A DNA stretch of 64,000 nt. It comes from UBA1413 sp037447215 (GTDB lineage: Bacteria; Bacteroidota; Bacteroidia; Bacteroidales; Prolixibacteraceae). Position 1 is the stretch's first letter; every line of letters starts with the position of its first letter. A program made the position numbers and the translations under genes. Under the pieces are notes generated by a model, which did no database searches, was not told the origin of the DNA, and saw only the letters and a program-made list of their open reading frames with translations. The stretch is from positions 60,428 to 124,427 of the forward strand of contig JBBIHB010000005.1 of assembly GCA_037447215.1 (NCBI GenBank), written 5' to 3'. Below are positions 7,652-16,058 of this stretch, piece by piece.

Positions 7652-8596
7652 ATGAATAAAAGATTCCTTCCAATACTTTTGTATGTTTTAATAACCGGTT
7701 CATTTCATATCCTTAAGGGACAGGATCTGGTTATGAGGTCGGACAACCATGAGTGTTTGAACTGCCACAGCAGGCAAACATTTACCATGTTTAACGATTG
7801 GACCGGACAGGAAGAACGAAGATTAATGAACCCTTACCACATTATTGATACAATGCTCTACCTGCAAGGTGTTCATCGCACTTTTGCCTGTATCGATTGT
7901 CATTCGATGGATTACGAAACCTATCCACACCTGCGTGAACTCAAACTTGAACCATTGGCGACCTGTATCGATTGTCATGGTGGTGATCCACATTACGAAA
8001 AATATCAATTCGACCGCATTGATGAAGAGTTTCAGAAAAGTGTGCATTTCGAAAAGGGAGGGGAACATTTTACCTGCAACAAATGTCATAATCAGCACTA
8101 TTACCGCACAATTGCCCGCACAAGTACCAACGTTTCAGATATTGTATCGGCCGATAACCAGATGTGCCTTTCCTGTCATACCGATGCTGCCAGGTACCGT
8201 TTAACTTCGGTACATGATTTTCCGGTATTCAAAGAAGTACATGCATGGTTGCCCAATCATGAATTGCATTTCAGGAGTGTCAGGTGCATCGATTGCCATA
8301 CCGAAGTGGATAACGAGCTGATCATTTCACATAATATCCTCGCCAAAGAGCATGCTGTTAAAAATTGTTCTGAATGCCATTCGGCAAATTCCTTACTTCA
8401 GGCTTCTTTATACCGTTATGAAAATATTCAGGCAAGGCAGGCCAATGGGGTTTTCGCTTCTATCCTTCTGGAGCAACCTTATATTATTGGGGCAAACCAG
8501 GTTCCTTTGTTTAAATACCTGAGTGTGGGGTTACTTATTGCAACCATTATTGGAATAATTATCCATGCATCAGTACGAATTATCCTGAAAAAGTAG
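7652..8596 (+). CDS. Heptaheme c-type cytochrome with C-terminal membrane anchor
   Basis: After a signal peptide (cleavage near HILKGQ) the 314-residue protein carries seven CXXCH motifs: CLNCH, CIDCH, CIDCH, CNKCH, CLSCH, CIDCH and CSECH. Many additional His residues could be bis-His ligands. A single transmembrane segment near the C-terminus (LSVGLLIATIIGIIIHASV) would tie the periplasmic heme domain to the inner membrane. The cytochrome b gene starts only 6 bp later. In analogous systems such pairs form a quinol-oxidising complex, in which cytochrome b passes electrons to the multiheme partner; that role is inferred here. Confidence 0.87.
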   Translation: MNKRFLPILLYVLITGSFHILKGQDLVMRSDNHECLNCHSRQTFTMFNDWTGQEERRLMNPYHIIDTMLYLQGVHRTFACIDCHSMDYETYPHLRELKLEPLATCIDCHGGDPHYEKYQFDRIDEEFQKSVHFEKGGEHFTCNKCHNQHYYRTIARTSTNVSDIVSADNQMCLSCHTDAARYRLTSVHDFPVFKEVHAWLPNHELHFRSVRCIDCHTEVDNELIISHNILAKEHAVKNCSECHSANSLLQASLYRYENIQARQANGVFASILLEQPYIIGANQVPLFKYLSVGLLIATIIGIIIHASVRIILKK

Positions 8597-8602
8597 AATG
8601 AT

Positions 8603-9250
8603 ATGACAACAAGGAAAATATACCTATACCCGTTATGGTTACGTGTCTGGCATGTTATTAACGGACTCGGAATTGTTATTCTGATCCTTACGGGTTTTAT
8701 CATGCATTGGGGAATCCATGGTTCGTTCATCGATTTTTATTTTGCAGTAAACCTGCACAACATTACAGGGATACTCGTTTCGATAAGCTATATTTTCTTT
8801 TTCATCGGAAATATTGTGTTTTACAATAGCCGTTACTATCGCCTGAAAATAAAGGGATGGCATAAAAGGATTGCCAGGCAGGCACAATATTATGTGAGCG
8901 GATACTTCAAGGGTGAAAACCCTCCGTTTCCTGTGTCTGAAAAAAGGAAATTTAATCCGCTCCAGAAGTATTCCTATTTTTATATTATGTATTTTTTCCT
9001 TCCATTGATCACTTTTACAGGTATCGGGTTGTTATATCCGGAATTAATCATCGAAGAGATATATGGCTACAACGGTGTTTTTGTGACAGCAATGGTACAT
9101 GCCGGACTCGGTTTTATCATCTTTTTATTTCTGATCGTGCATATATATGCAGCATCAATCGGTAAAACTCCATGGCAAAATTACAAAAGTATTGTTAGTG
9201 GATGGCACAATGCCCATGATGTGAAGGAGGCAGAGCAAGCTGAGGCATAA
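8603..9250 (+). CDS. Cytochrome b561-type diheme membrane subunit
   Basis: The 215-residue protein has four main hydrophobic helices with histidines at expected heme b positions (VWHVINGLG, MHWGIHG, NLHNITG, MVHAGLG, IVHIYAAS). This pattern belongs to the prokaryotic b561 / Ni-Fe hydrogenase b-subunit family, which takes electrons from or gives them to quinones. The ending GKTPWQNYKSIVSGWHNAHD is typical of the family. Being 6 bp behind the anchored heptaheme gene, it is very likely that protein's membrane partner. Confidence 0.88.
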   Translation: MTTRKIYLYPLWLRVWHVINGLGIVILILTGFIMHWGIHGSFIDFYFAVNLHNITGILVSISYIFFFIGNIVFYNSRYYRLKIKGWHKRIARQAQYYVSGYFKGENPPFPVSEKRKFNPLQKYSYFYIMYFFLPLITFTGIGLLYPELIIEEIYGYNGVFVTAMVHAGLGFIIFLFLIVHIYAASIGKTPWQNYKSIVSGWHNAHDVKEAEQAEA

Positions 9251-9274
9251 TCAATTTGGGTAAAACCTGCGCGT

Positions 9275-10794
9275 ATGGGGTTGAAAATCAAACCATCCCA
9301 ATTTGAAACTACCCGATTCAGCAATAATGTTATTCCCCTTTTGGGAGCAGGATTGTCCCTGATGAGACTGACCATGATAGTTGTACTTTTCCTGATGAAC
9401 ATGGTATTTGACATGAGAAATACCTACATTGGAATATACATCTACATTATTCTTCCTGTTTTCCTGGTTTTGGGTCTCATCATGATCCATGTAGGTATGG
9501 TTATCCACAGGAAATAGTGAATCAAAGGATTGAACCAGTTAATAAAGCCGATTGGTCTTTGATTGACTTTAACGACAAGGAGATCAGAAATGCTGCAGCA
9601 ATTTTCATGACCAGAATAGTGGTTTTTGTAATCCTTTCAACAATTGGAAGTTATGAAGCTTTCCATTACACCGAAGCGGTTGAGTTTTGCATTAAATTAT
9701 GGCATTAGGTTTTGGAATCTGAATATGTTGCATACCATCAATCAGCTACGAAAGGGTTAAATGTCGCGAATGTCATGTTGTGAGTGGTGCCAGTTGGTAT
9801 GTCAGAAGTAAATTGTCAGGTCTGTACATGGTATATTCAATTATGTTCAATAAGTATTCCCGACCGATTGAAACACCAATCCACAACCTGAGGCCGGCCA
9901 GCGAAACCTGCAAGAGATGCCATTGGCCTGAGAAATTTTACGACCGTAAAATCAGGAGTAAAGATCGTACCTTGGCGACGAGGAAAATACGGAATGGGCA
10001 TACAACTTATGATGAAACAAGCACTATATATAACACATTCGGATTGCAGGAAGGGATACACTGGCATTTTGATTCCGATGTAAGGATTGAATACATGGCA
10101 AGGTCAAAAGACCTGGAATCCTTACCTTGGGTCTGATATACCAATTTGCCTACCAGCTTTGTAACAATTTATTTGGATAATGAGCGTGAGTTTAGCAAAA
10201 GTGTTGAAAATGAAGGTATTAATGCAATGGACTGTATCGATTGTCACAACAGGCCATCGCATAATTACTTGCCTCCTCAGAGCTTTATCGATGATGCAAT
10301 AGCCGCCGGAAAAATTTCACACGATATTCATGATATAAAAATGGCAATCATGCAGGTTTTGTCCCGGGATTTTGAATCCAAAGATTCGGCTTTTGCGCAG
10401 TCAATATTCATATCAGAGATTACTATGAACTTTTGTATCCTGAGGTGCTTGAAGAAAAATCAGAATTCCTCGAAAAGGCTATTGATGCTGTAAAAGAAGG
10501 TTATAGCAGGAATATTTTCCCATGCATGAGGGTTAAAAGTAGCGCCTATCTTAACCACCTTGGACATCTTGAAACTCAGGGTTGCTACCGGTGCCTCGAT
10601 GACCGCCACAGGTCATCATCAGGGAAAGTAATTTCGAGGGATTGAAATCTGTGCGACGAAATTATAGCTCAGTGAGTCCCTGTCCAGATTGAATATGCTT
10701 TTGAAGGAAGGAATTTCGAACTCCGGCACCCGATCGATATTGGTGACTCCTTGAAAAGAACATTTTGTCCGATTGCCATTATAGTTTAAATTAG
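9275..10794 (+). pseudogene. Decayed NapC/NirT-like multiheme cytochrome c (about seven hemes originally)
   Basis: Pieces in three frames join into one cytochrome of about 505 residues: N-terminal membrane helices (from ATG 9275), SYEAFHYTEAVEF, CRECH (9762), SGASWYVRSKLSGLY, CKRCHWPEKF, GIHWHFDSDV, CIDCHNRPSHNY and a C-terminal heme region. Damage includes frameshifts near 9510, 9745, 10410 and 10769; stops inside the frame at 9706, 10134 (probably CGA to TGA), 10643 and 10673; and heme motifs ruined by substitution (CIKLWH for a CxxCH, CYRCL, and NLCD after a stop that replaces a Cys codon). The last motif, CSDCH, is restored by adding one base near 10769. It follows the cytochrome b gene by 24 bp, so the locus once had a second quinol-oxidising cytochrome. 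Confidence 0.88.
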
Positions 10795-11037
10795 TCGGGA
10801 CTCACCGGATTTTACCCTAAAGATTATATCCAGATGATACCGTTTTGCTTTCAATTTCATCCAATAGATATGTCATTACATTTCGGTTATTGGAGAATTT
10901 TTTTTTACTATTAAAATTGTTTGTTTTTTTAGTATAGTTTGTAACCTGCATTTATTTTAATCATCACTTTAGGTGTAAATATTTTACATGCTTGTTTCAT
11001 TTTATCAACTTTCTTTGTGGTAAAATTTCAGAAAACA
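10795..11037. other. AT-rich spacer after the cytochrome pseudogene
   Basis: This 243-bp stretch separates the pseudogene from the argE-like gene. It is AT-rich with homopolymer T runs near 10900-10930. I see no gene, strong hairpin or exact promoter match. Together with the pseudogene it is the least constrained part of the window. Confidence 0.5.
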
Positions 11038-12084
11038 ATGACTGAATATATCGAACTTCTGAGGGAACTTATAAAAACCCCATCAATTAGCGGGAACGAG
11101 TATGCTGCCGCTCTTGTAATCCGAAATTTTCTGAAACGGAAACAGGTCATCTATAAAGAAAAACTTAATAATACGTGGGGCCTAAACCAGTATTTTGATC
11201 CCGGAAAACCTGTGATTCTGCTTAATTCGCATATTGATACCGTAAAGCCGGCTGCAGGGTGGACTTATAATCCGTTTGAAGCAACCGATGAGGGCGACCG
11301 TATTACAGGGCTTGGATGTAATGATGCAGGTGGCTCCCTTGTTTCACTGTTGGCAGTATTTATACATTTTTACAATCGGGAGGATTTGCCTTACAACTTG
11401 ATTTTTGCAGCAACAGCTGAAGAGGAAAACTCCGGAATCGACGGATTTGAATCCATTAAATCGGAGCTCCCGAATATTGATTTTGCCATAGTTGGGGAAC
11501 CAACCTGTATGGATCTTGCCGTTGCAGAGAAAGGACTGCTTGTTCTCGATTGCCATGCAAAAGGGAAATCGGGTCACGCAGCGCGCAACGAGGGCGAAAA
11601 TGCACTCTACAATGCGCTCGATGATATCGTAAGGCTGAGAGGGTTGTCGTTTGAAAAAGTTTCAGAAAAGCTTGGCCCGGTAAAAATTACCGTTACTCAG
11701 ATTGAAGCCGGAAGTCAACACAATGTTATCCCCGACATTTGTCATTTTGTGGTCGATGTTCGCACAAACGAGTATTATTCAAATCAACAAGCTTTTGAAA
11801 TAATTGCAAAATATATTCAATCTGATGTGAAACCTCGCTCATTCCGTTTGAATAGTTCAGGAATACCTGACTCACATCCCTATGTAGTAAAGGCTGAAGA
11901 ATTGGGTTTACGGTGTTTTGGCTCGCCAACAACTTCCGATCAGGCTATTATGCCCTGGCCGTCGGTTAAAATTGGCCCGGGCGATTCAGCCCGTTCGCAT
12001 ACTGCCGATGAATTTATTCTGAAAAGCGAAATTATCGATGGTATTGAAAAGCATATCCTTCTTCTCGAAGGGCTTCAACTTTAA
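11038..12084 (+). CDS. argE: M20-family N-acyl-ornithine deacylase (ArgE-like)
   Basis: The 348-residue zinc peptidase-like enzyme should remove the acyl group from N-acetyl- or N-succinylornithine (or N-acylcitrulline) in arginine synthesis. Metal and catalytic motifs are in order: NSHIDTVKP, GLGCNDAGG, AEEENSG with the catalytic Glu pair, GEPT and SHTADEF near the end. The internal dimerisation domain begins at KGKSGHAARNEGENALYN. The ATG at 11038 is preferred to a GTG at 11017. The argF' gene at the window start uses the same acyl-ornithine route, although the two are 10 kb apart. The next gene is 54 bp downstream on the same strand. Confidence 0.88.
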   Translation: MTEYIELLRELIKTPSISGNEYAAALVIRNFLKRKQVIYKEKLNNTWGLNQYFDPGKPVILLNSHIDTVKPAAGWTYNPFEATDEGDRITGLGCNDAGGSLVSLLAVFIHFYNREDLPYNLIFAATAEEENSGIDGFESIKSELPNIDFAIVGEPTCMDLAVAEKGLLVLDCHAKGKSGHAARNEGENALYNALDDIVRLRGLSFEKVSEKLGPVKITVTQIEAGSQHNVIPDICHFVVDVRTNEYYSNQQAFEIIAKYIQSDVKPRSFRLNSSGIPDSHPYVVKAEELGLRCFGSPTTSDQAIMPWPSVKIGPGDSARSHTADEFILKSEIIDGIEKHILLLEGLQL

Positions 12085-12138
12085 AATAATAGGGTGGAAG
12101 TAACCGTGACAAGATTGTATAAAAAGATTTATTACCTT

Positions 12139-13008
12139 ATGAAAACATTTACTTTCGGCTTTGGGATTCTTCTCACATTGTTTTTATTCCAGGGCAATAC
12201 CAACCAGAAATTTAAAAATAACGGGCAAGTTCTCTATAAGCCCGAAGATAAAGAAATTGTCGGGCGGATTTTGGTTCAGTTTTCGGGCGAACGAAATTCT
12301 GAAACCGGTGACCTGATGATTAAAATTGCAGAATTATTTATGGGGACACCTTATGTAGCCCATACACTTGAAACCGGTGTTGATGAAAAATTAGTGATCA
12401 ATTTACGTGAGTTGGATTGTACTACCCTTGCCGAAAATGTTCTTGCCCTGGCGCGGACCATAAAATCAGGAAATCGTGATTTTGAAGGGTTTGTAACGGA
12501 GATGGAAAGAATCCGCTACAGGAGGGGCCACAGGGATGGCTACCTTTCGAGGCTCCACTATTTCAGTGACTGGATTTTCGACAATAATGAAAAGGGAATT
12601 GTTAAAGAGGTTGCAGGCGAAATTGCTCAAGTAATGTATCCCAATAGAGTTGATTTTATGAGCAAACATCCTGACAGTTACCAGGTATTGAAAACCAATC
12701 CGGGATTAATTGAACTTTTAAAGGTTCACGAATCGGCAATCTCTGATAGAACAGTATGGTATATTCCCAAAGAAAGCATTCAGGAAATTGAAAATCAGCT
12801 ACGCGATGGCGATATTGTTGCCTTGACCACATCAATTGCCGGCCTCGATGTGACCCATGTCGGGCTTGTGGCCTGGAAAGACGGACGCACAAGGCTGATC
12901 CATGCCAGTTCGAAAGAAATGAAAGTGGTCTTAACAAATGAAACGTTGGTGGAATATTTAAAAAACAGTAAATCCACTACGGGGATCATGGTTGCAAGGC
13001 CAATGTAA
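12139..13008 (+). CDS. DUF1460 family N-acetylmuramoyl-L-alanine amidase-like protein
   Basis: The 289-residue exported protein begins with a short signal (FGFGILLTLFLFQG). The motif RELDCTTLAENVLALA places the likely catalytic Cys at residue 94, and VTHVGLV and LIHASS supply candidate histidines. This set defines DUF1460, an NlpC/P60-like fold whose Bacteroides members have been described as amidases acting on cell-wall peptides. ATG 12139 is used because the upstream GTG at 12094 would put 15 charged residues before the signal peptide. A strong hairpin terminator follows at 13028. Confidence 0.85.
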   Translation: MKTFTFGFGILLTLFLFQGNTNQKFKNNGQVLYKPEDKEIVGRILVQFSGERNSETGDLMIKIAELFMGTPYVAHTLETGVDEKLVINLRELDCTTLAENVLALARTIKSGNRDFEGFVTEMERIRYRRGHRDGYLSRLHYFSDWIFDNNEKGIVKEVAGEIAQVMYPNRVDFMSKHPDSYQVLKTNPGLIELLKVHESAISDRTVWYIPKESIQEIENQLRDGDIVALTTSIAGLDVTHVGLVAWKDGRTRLIHASSKEMKVVLTNETLVEYLKNSKSTTGIMVARPM

Positions 13009-13027
13009 ACCCGTTGTTGGTCGATAA

Positions 13028-13069
13028 AATAAAACGGGGCTGTTACACTTGTTACAGCCTCGTTTTATT
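13028..13069. terminator. Bidirectional intrinsic terminator
   Basis: Arms of 19 bases at 13028-13046 and 13051-13069 pair with one G-U and one mismatch next to a 4-base loop (ACTT). The stem core is AAAACGGGGCTGT against ACAGCCTCGTTTT, flanked by A and T runs on both sides. It lies between the convergent DUF1460 gene and the small secreted protein, so it can serve both. Confidence 0.9.
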
Positions 13070-13079
13070 AAATTACCTT

Positions 13080-13442
13080 CTATTCCGGTTTAATTTTCTC
13101 TCCTTTAATAGGCATATCGCCTTCGGGCGTACTGGCCTTTCCTGTGATTTTATCTCCGTCAATCTTAATTGTGATGGGAATGTAACCGTAATCAATTTCA
13201 ACGCCGAATTTGTATTCACCATCTTCAAAAACAAGATTTTTAACAGGAATTGAATATCCTTCAAGCTTTACTTCACCTGTAAATTTTCCCTCAACTTTGT
13301 TAAATACCATCAATCCTTTATCGTAACCCTCAGGGGCGTATTCAACATTATATTTCCAAGTGCCCACCAGTTTTTCAAGTTCATTGGCTGATGCTAGACC
13401 CGCAACTATAAAAAATGCAGCAAAAATTATCAGTTTCTTCAT
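13080..13442 (-). CDS. Small secreted lipocalin-like protein, 120 aa
   Basis: A clear signal peptide (MKKLIIFAAFFIVAGLASA) is followed by about 100 residues of alternating beta-strand pattern beginning LVGTWKYNVEYAPEGYDKG. The GTW start and repeated short strands resemble small lipocalin-like or DUF-type secreted proteins that are common in Bacteroidota, but I cannot name the family. No catalytic motif is visible. It is monocistronic, closed by the shared terminator at 13028-13069. Confidence 0.75.
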   Translation of the reverse strand: MKKLIIFAAFFIVAGLASANELEKLVGTWKYNVEYAPEGYDKGLMVFNKVEGKFTGEVKLEGYSIPVKNLVFEDGEYKFGVEIDYGYIPITIKIDGDKITGKASTPEGDMPIKGEKIKPE

Positions 13443-13521
13443 AACATATTGTTTAAAATTTCAGGTATAAATTTGCGATTTTTTCTAACATTCACAAATA
13501 CCTGTGATTGACAAAACTAAA

Positions 13522-14676
13522 TTAAAAGATATCCCTCATTTTTTCAAAGAAACTTTTTTCCTGTTCGGTTGGTCCCGAAGAGAAATTTGCTGATTCCTGC
13601 AACCGTTCCAGGGTTTTTCTTTCTTCAGAAGTTAGTTTCTGTGGTATCCATACATGAACCTTCACCAGAATATCTCCTTTGCCATAACCGTTCACATCAG
13701 GAAGACCTTTGCCCCTTAACCTGAGGATTTTTTCGGGTTGTGTACCGGGTTCAATTTTAACCTTTACTTTGCCGTCGATGGTTGGAATCTCGGCTGTTGT
13801 GCCGAGGGTTATCTGTGGAAAGGATAAATAGAGGTTGTAAATTAAGTTATTGTTGTCCCTGATCAGTTCTGGGTGTTCTTCTTCTTCGATGAGTATCAGC
13901 AAATCTCCGTTCACGCCACTTCTCCGACCGGTATTTCCTTTCCCCGAAATGTTGAGTTGCATACCTTCGCCCACCCCTGCCGGTATCCTGATGGAAATTA
14001 CTTCTTCATCCCTGAAAACTCCTTCTCCGTTGCAATGAGCACATTTGTTGGTAATCATTTGTCCTTCGCCCTGGCATGCAGGACAGGTTGAAGTGGTCTG
14101 CATCTGCCCCAGAAGGGTGTGTGTAATTCGGGTAACATGGCCAGTGCCCCGACAGCTGTTACAAGTTGAATATGATGAGCCGTCTTTAGTGCCTGTTCCA
14201 CTGCAATGGGTACAGGCAACATATTTCTTTACCTTGATCTTTTTCTCCACTCCATTTGCGATCTCCTTTAGGGAGAGCTTAACTTTAACCCTGAGATCAG
14301 ATCCCCGGTTAACCCGGCGCGAACGGCCACCCCGGCCACTTCCGAATCCACCGAATCCCCCAAATCCTCCGAAAGCATCGCCAAATACATCGCCGAACAT
14401 CGAGAAAATATCGTCCATCGACATTCCACCGCCACTAAATCCCCCCGATCCTCCTACGCCGGCATGGCCAAACTGGTCGTACCGCTGTTTTTTCTCCGGA
14501 TTGCTCAGAACCTCATAAGCTTCGGCAGCTTCCTTAAACTTTTCTTCAGCTTCTTTATTGCCAGGATTTTTGTCGGGGTGATACTGAATAGCCTTTTTCC
14601 TGTAGGCTTTTTTAATTTCCTCAGATGTGGCATTCTTGTTTACTTCAAGTATTTCGTAAAAATCTCTTTTGGTCAT
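13522..14676 (-). CDS. dnaJ: Chaperone DnaJ
   Basis: The 384-residue co-chaperone stimulates the ATPase of DnaK and delivers unfolded clients. Domains in order: J domain with HPD (KAIQYHPDKNPGNKEAEE, about 32-49); a Gly/Phe-rich linker with many GGF repeats; four zinc-binding CxxCxGxG repeats (CTHCSGTG, CNSCRGTG, CPACQGEG, CAHCNGEG); then the C-terminal substrate-binding domains. It begins at MTKRDFYEIL (14676), 10 bp after the grpE stop, so the two form an operon. dnaK is not in the window. Confidence 0.97.
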   Translation of the reverse strand: MTKRDFYEILEVNKNATSEEIKKAYRKKAIQYHPDKNPGNKEAEEKFKEAAEAYEVLSNPEKKQRYDQFGHAGVGGSGGFSGGGMSMDDIFSMFGDVFGDAFGGFGGFGGFGSGRGGRSRRVNRGSDLRVKVKLSLKEIANGVEKKIKVKKYVACTHCSGTGTKDGSSYSTCNSCRGTGHVTRITHTLLGQMQTTSTCPACQGEGQMITNKCAHCNGEGVFRDEEVISIRIPAGVGEGMQLNISGKGNTGRRSGVNGDLLILIEEEEHPELIRDNNNLIYNLYLSFPQITLGTTAEIPTIDGKVKVKIEPGTQPEKILRLRGKGLPDVNGYGKGDILVKVHVWIPQKLTSEERKTLERLQESANFSSGPTEQEKSFFEKMRDIF

Positions 14677-14686
14677 TCTGAACAGA

Positions 14687-15304
14687 TTAATCGCCAATTA
14701 CAACTTTTGCATAACGGATAACCTTACCATTGAGCAGATATCCTTTTTGTACTACATCAACCACCTTCCCTTTCAGATCTTCCGATGGAGCAGTTATTTT
14801 AGTGATGGCATCGTGCATTTCAACATCAAATTCTTTTCCGATAGCATCAATTTCGGTAACCTGGTTTGCTTTAAGAAAATCTTTGAACTTGTTATAAATC
14901 AACATAAAACCAATTTTGGCGGGATCATCTTCCGGAACATCGGTCATAGTGCTTAAAGCCCGGTCGAAATCGTCAATAATTGGTAGTATATTGGTTAAAA
15001 CCGATTCGCCCCCCGATTTGATAAGTTCTGCTTTTTCTTTTAATGTCCGCTTTCTGAAATTATCAAACTCAGCCTGCAGCCTGAGATACCTGTCGTTAAT
15101 TTCTGCCAGCTTTATTCCGAGCTCTTCAATAATTTCCGTGTTTTTATCTTTTTTTAATTTTTTCCCCACTTTTGATTTATGGCTTTCGTCCTTTTCCGAT
15201 GATTTGTCATGCAGCAAACCTGAATTTTCAACTTTCGCCTGGTCTTCAGTAATTATCTCTTTTTCAGTATTTTTTGATTCTGTTTTTATTTTTTCGTCTG
15301 TCAT
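14687..15304 (-). CDS. grpE: Nucleotide exchange factor GrpE
   Basis: GrpE releases ADP from DnaK and completes the DnaK-DnaJ cycle. The 205-residue protein has a charged, low-complexity N-terminal region (about 1-60), a long coiled-coil helix (LRLQAEFDNFRKRTLKEKAE) and the C-terminal beta domain ending GYLLNGKVIRYAKVVIGD, which is diagnostic. It is directly upstream of dnaJ on the same strand. An inverted repeat lies 65 bp upstream of its start. Confidence 0.96.
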   Translation of the reverse strand: MTDEKIKTESKNTEKEIITEDQAKVENSGLLHDKSSEKDESHKSKVGKKLKKDKNTEIIEELGIKLAEINDRYLRLQAEFDNFRKRTLKEKAELIKSGGESVLTNILPIIDDFDRALSTMTDVPEDDPAKIGFMLIYNKFKDFLKANQVTEIDAIGKEFDVEMHDAITKITAPSEDLKGKVVDVVQKGYLLNGKVIRYAKVVIGD

Positions 15305-15368
15305 TTCTGAATCCTTTTATGGTTTGAGCAAAATGCATTTCAAAAACATTGCCATTCAACAAAAAAAG

Positions 15369-15407
15369 ACAATTTGACATCTTGTAAATTTGAAAAGATG
15401 TCAAATT
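15369..15407 (-). terminator. Perfect 14-bp inverted repeat between tlpA-like gene and grpE
   Basis: CAATTTGACATCTT (15369-15382) and AAGATGTCAAATTG (15394-15407) are exact inverted copies with an 11-base loop. Read on the minus strand, the stem is followed by TCTTTTTTTG, so it looks like an intrinsic terminator for the upstream thioredoxin gene. The stem is unusually AT-rich, so it could instead be an operator of grpE-dnaJ. It is not the CIRCE element. Confidence 0.6.
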
Positions 15408-15470
15408 GAATGAATGACCCCTGATTTATATCCGAAATCCGGTCAGAATATATTTCAGCATTAAGAAAAT

Positions 15471-15995
15471 TTACCTGACATATTTTTCAAGGACAGCTTC
15501 CAATGCTGGTCCTCTGAGGTCTTTTGCTATGATTATCCCATTCCCGTCAATTAAAAAGTTTGATGGGATAGAGCGGACACCATAAATAGCAGCATGTTTG
15601 CTGTACCATCCTTTAAGGTCGCTCACATGGTAAGGCCAATCAAGCCGATCGGTTTCGATTCCTTTTTTCCATGCTGCTTCGTCCCTGTCGAGTGAAACAT
15701 TAAATACAATGAATCCCTTCCCGTTGACAAACTTTTTGTCTTTGAATTTATTGTAAGCAGCAACCACAACAGGATTTTCGTGGCGGCAGGGGCCGCACCA
15801 AGATGCCCAGAAGTCAATTAAAACCAATTTCCCTTTTGTATCTGAAAGTTTGATGGTTTTTCCGTTATTAGATTTTTCAATAATTTCGGGAGCCATTTGC
15901 CCTATTGCGGTCCCAAGTTCGGGTTTTGCTGGCTGTGCGTGAACCATTCCAATTAAGAGCGCAGATGCCACAAAGAATAATAATGTCTTCTTCAT
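15471..15995 (-). CDS. TlpA-like thioredoxin-fold protein, secreted
   Basis: The 174-residue protein has a signal peptide (MKKTLLFFVASALLIGMVHA) and a thioredoxin fold of the TlpA/ResA type. The redox motif WCGPC lies in LVLIDFWASWCGPCRHENP, and the cis-Pro loop is SIPSNFLID. Such proteins reduce disulfides outside the cytoplasm, for instance in cytochrome c maturation or protein quality control. The ATG at 15995 gives the cleanest signal peptide; one at 16004 would add three residues. It is 63 bp downstream of murA on the same strand. Confidence 0.88.
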   Translation of the reverse strand: MKKTLLFFVASALLIGMVHAQPAKPELGTAIGQMAPEIIEKSNNGKTIKLSDTKGKLVLIDFWASWCGPCRHENPVVVAAYNKFKDKKFVNGKGFIVFNVSLDRDEAAWKKGIETDRLDWPYHVSDLKGWYSKHAAIYGVRSIPSNFLIDGNGIIIAKDLRGPALEAVLEKYVR

Positions 15996-16058
15996 TTGTA
16001 TCATGATTATATATCTGCTAAAATAAACATTTTTTGAGTGTTTTGGTTTTCTCAAATT

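Noticed and set aside
9275..10794. Five separate small membrane and cytochrome genes
   Set aside because: The pieces follow the domain order of one multiheme cytochrome, and the breaks fall within heme motifs and conserved runs.
13080..13442. Plus-strand gene at 13014-13253
   Set aside because: It lies antisense to a gene with a clear signal peptide and overlaps the terminator hairpin; no sensible protein features.
14045..14518. Plus-strand frame of 157 residues inside dnaJ
   Set aside because: It is the complement of the Gly-rich and zinc regions of dnaJ, which gives artificial Pro-rich open frames.
15369..15407. CIRCE heat-shock element before grpE
   Set aside because: The repeat is perfect but does not contain TTAGCACTC or GAGTGCTAA and has longer arms and an 11-base loop.
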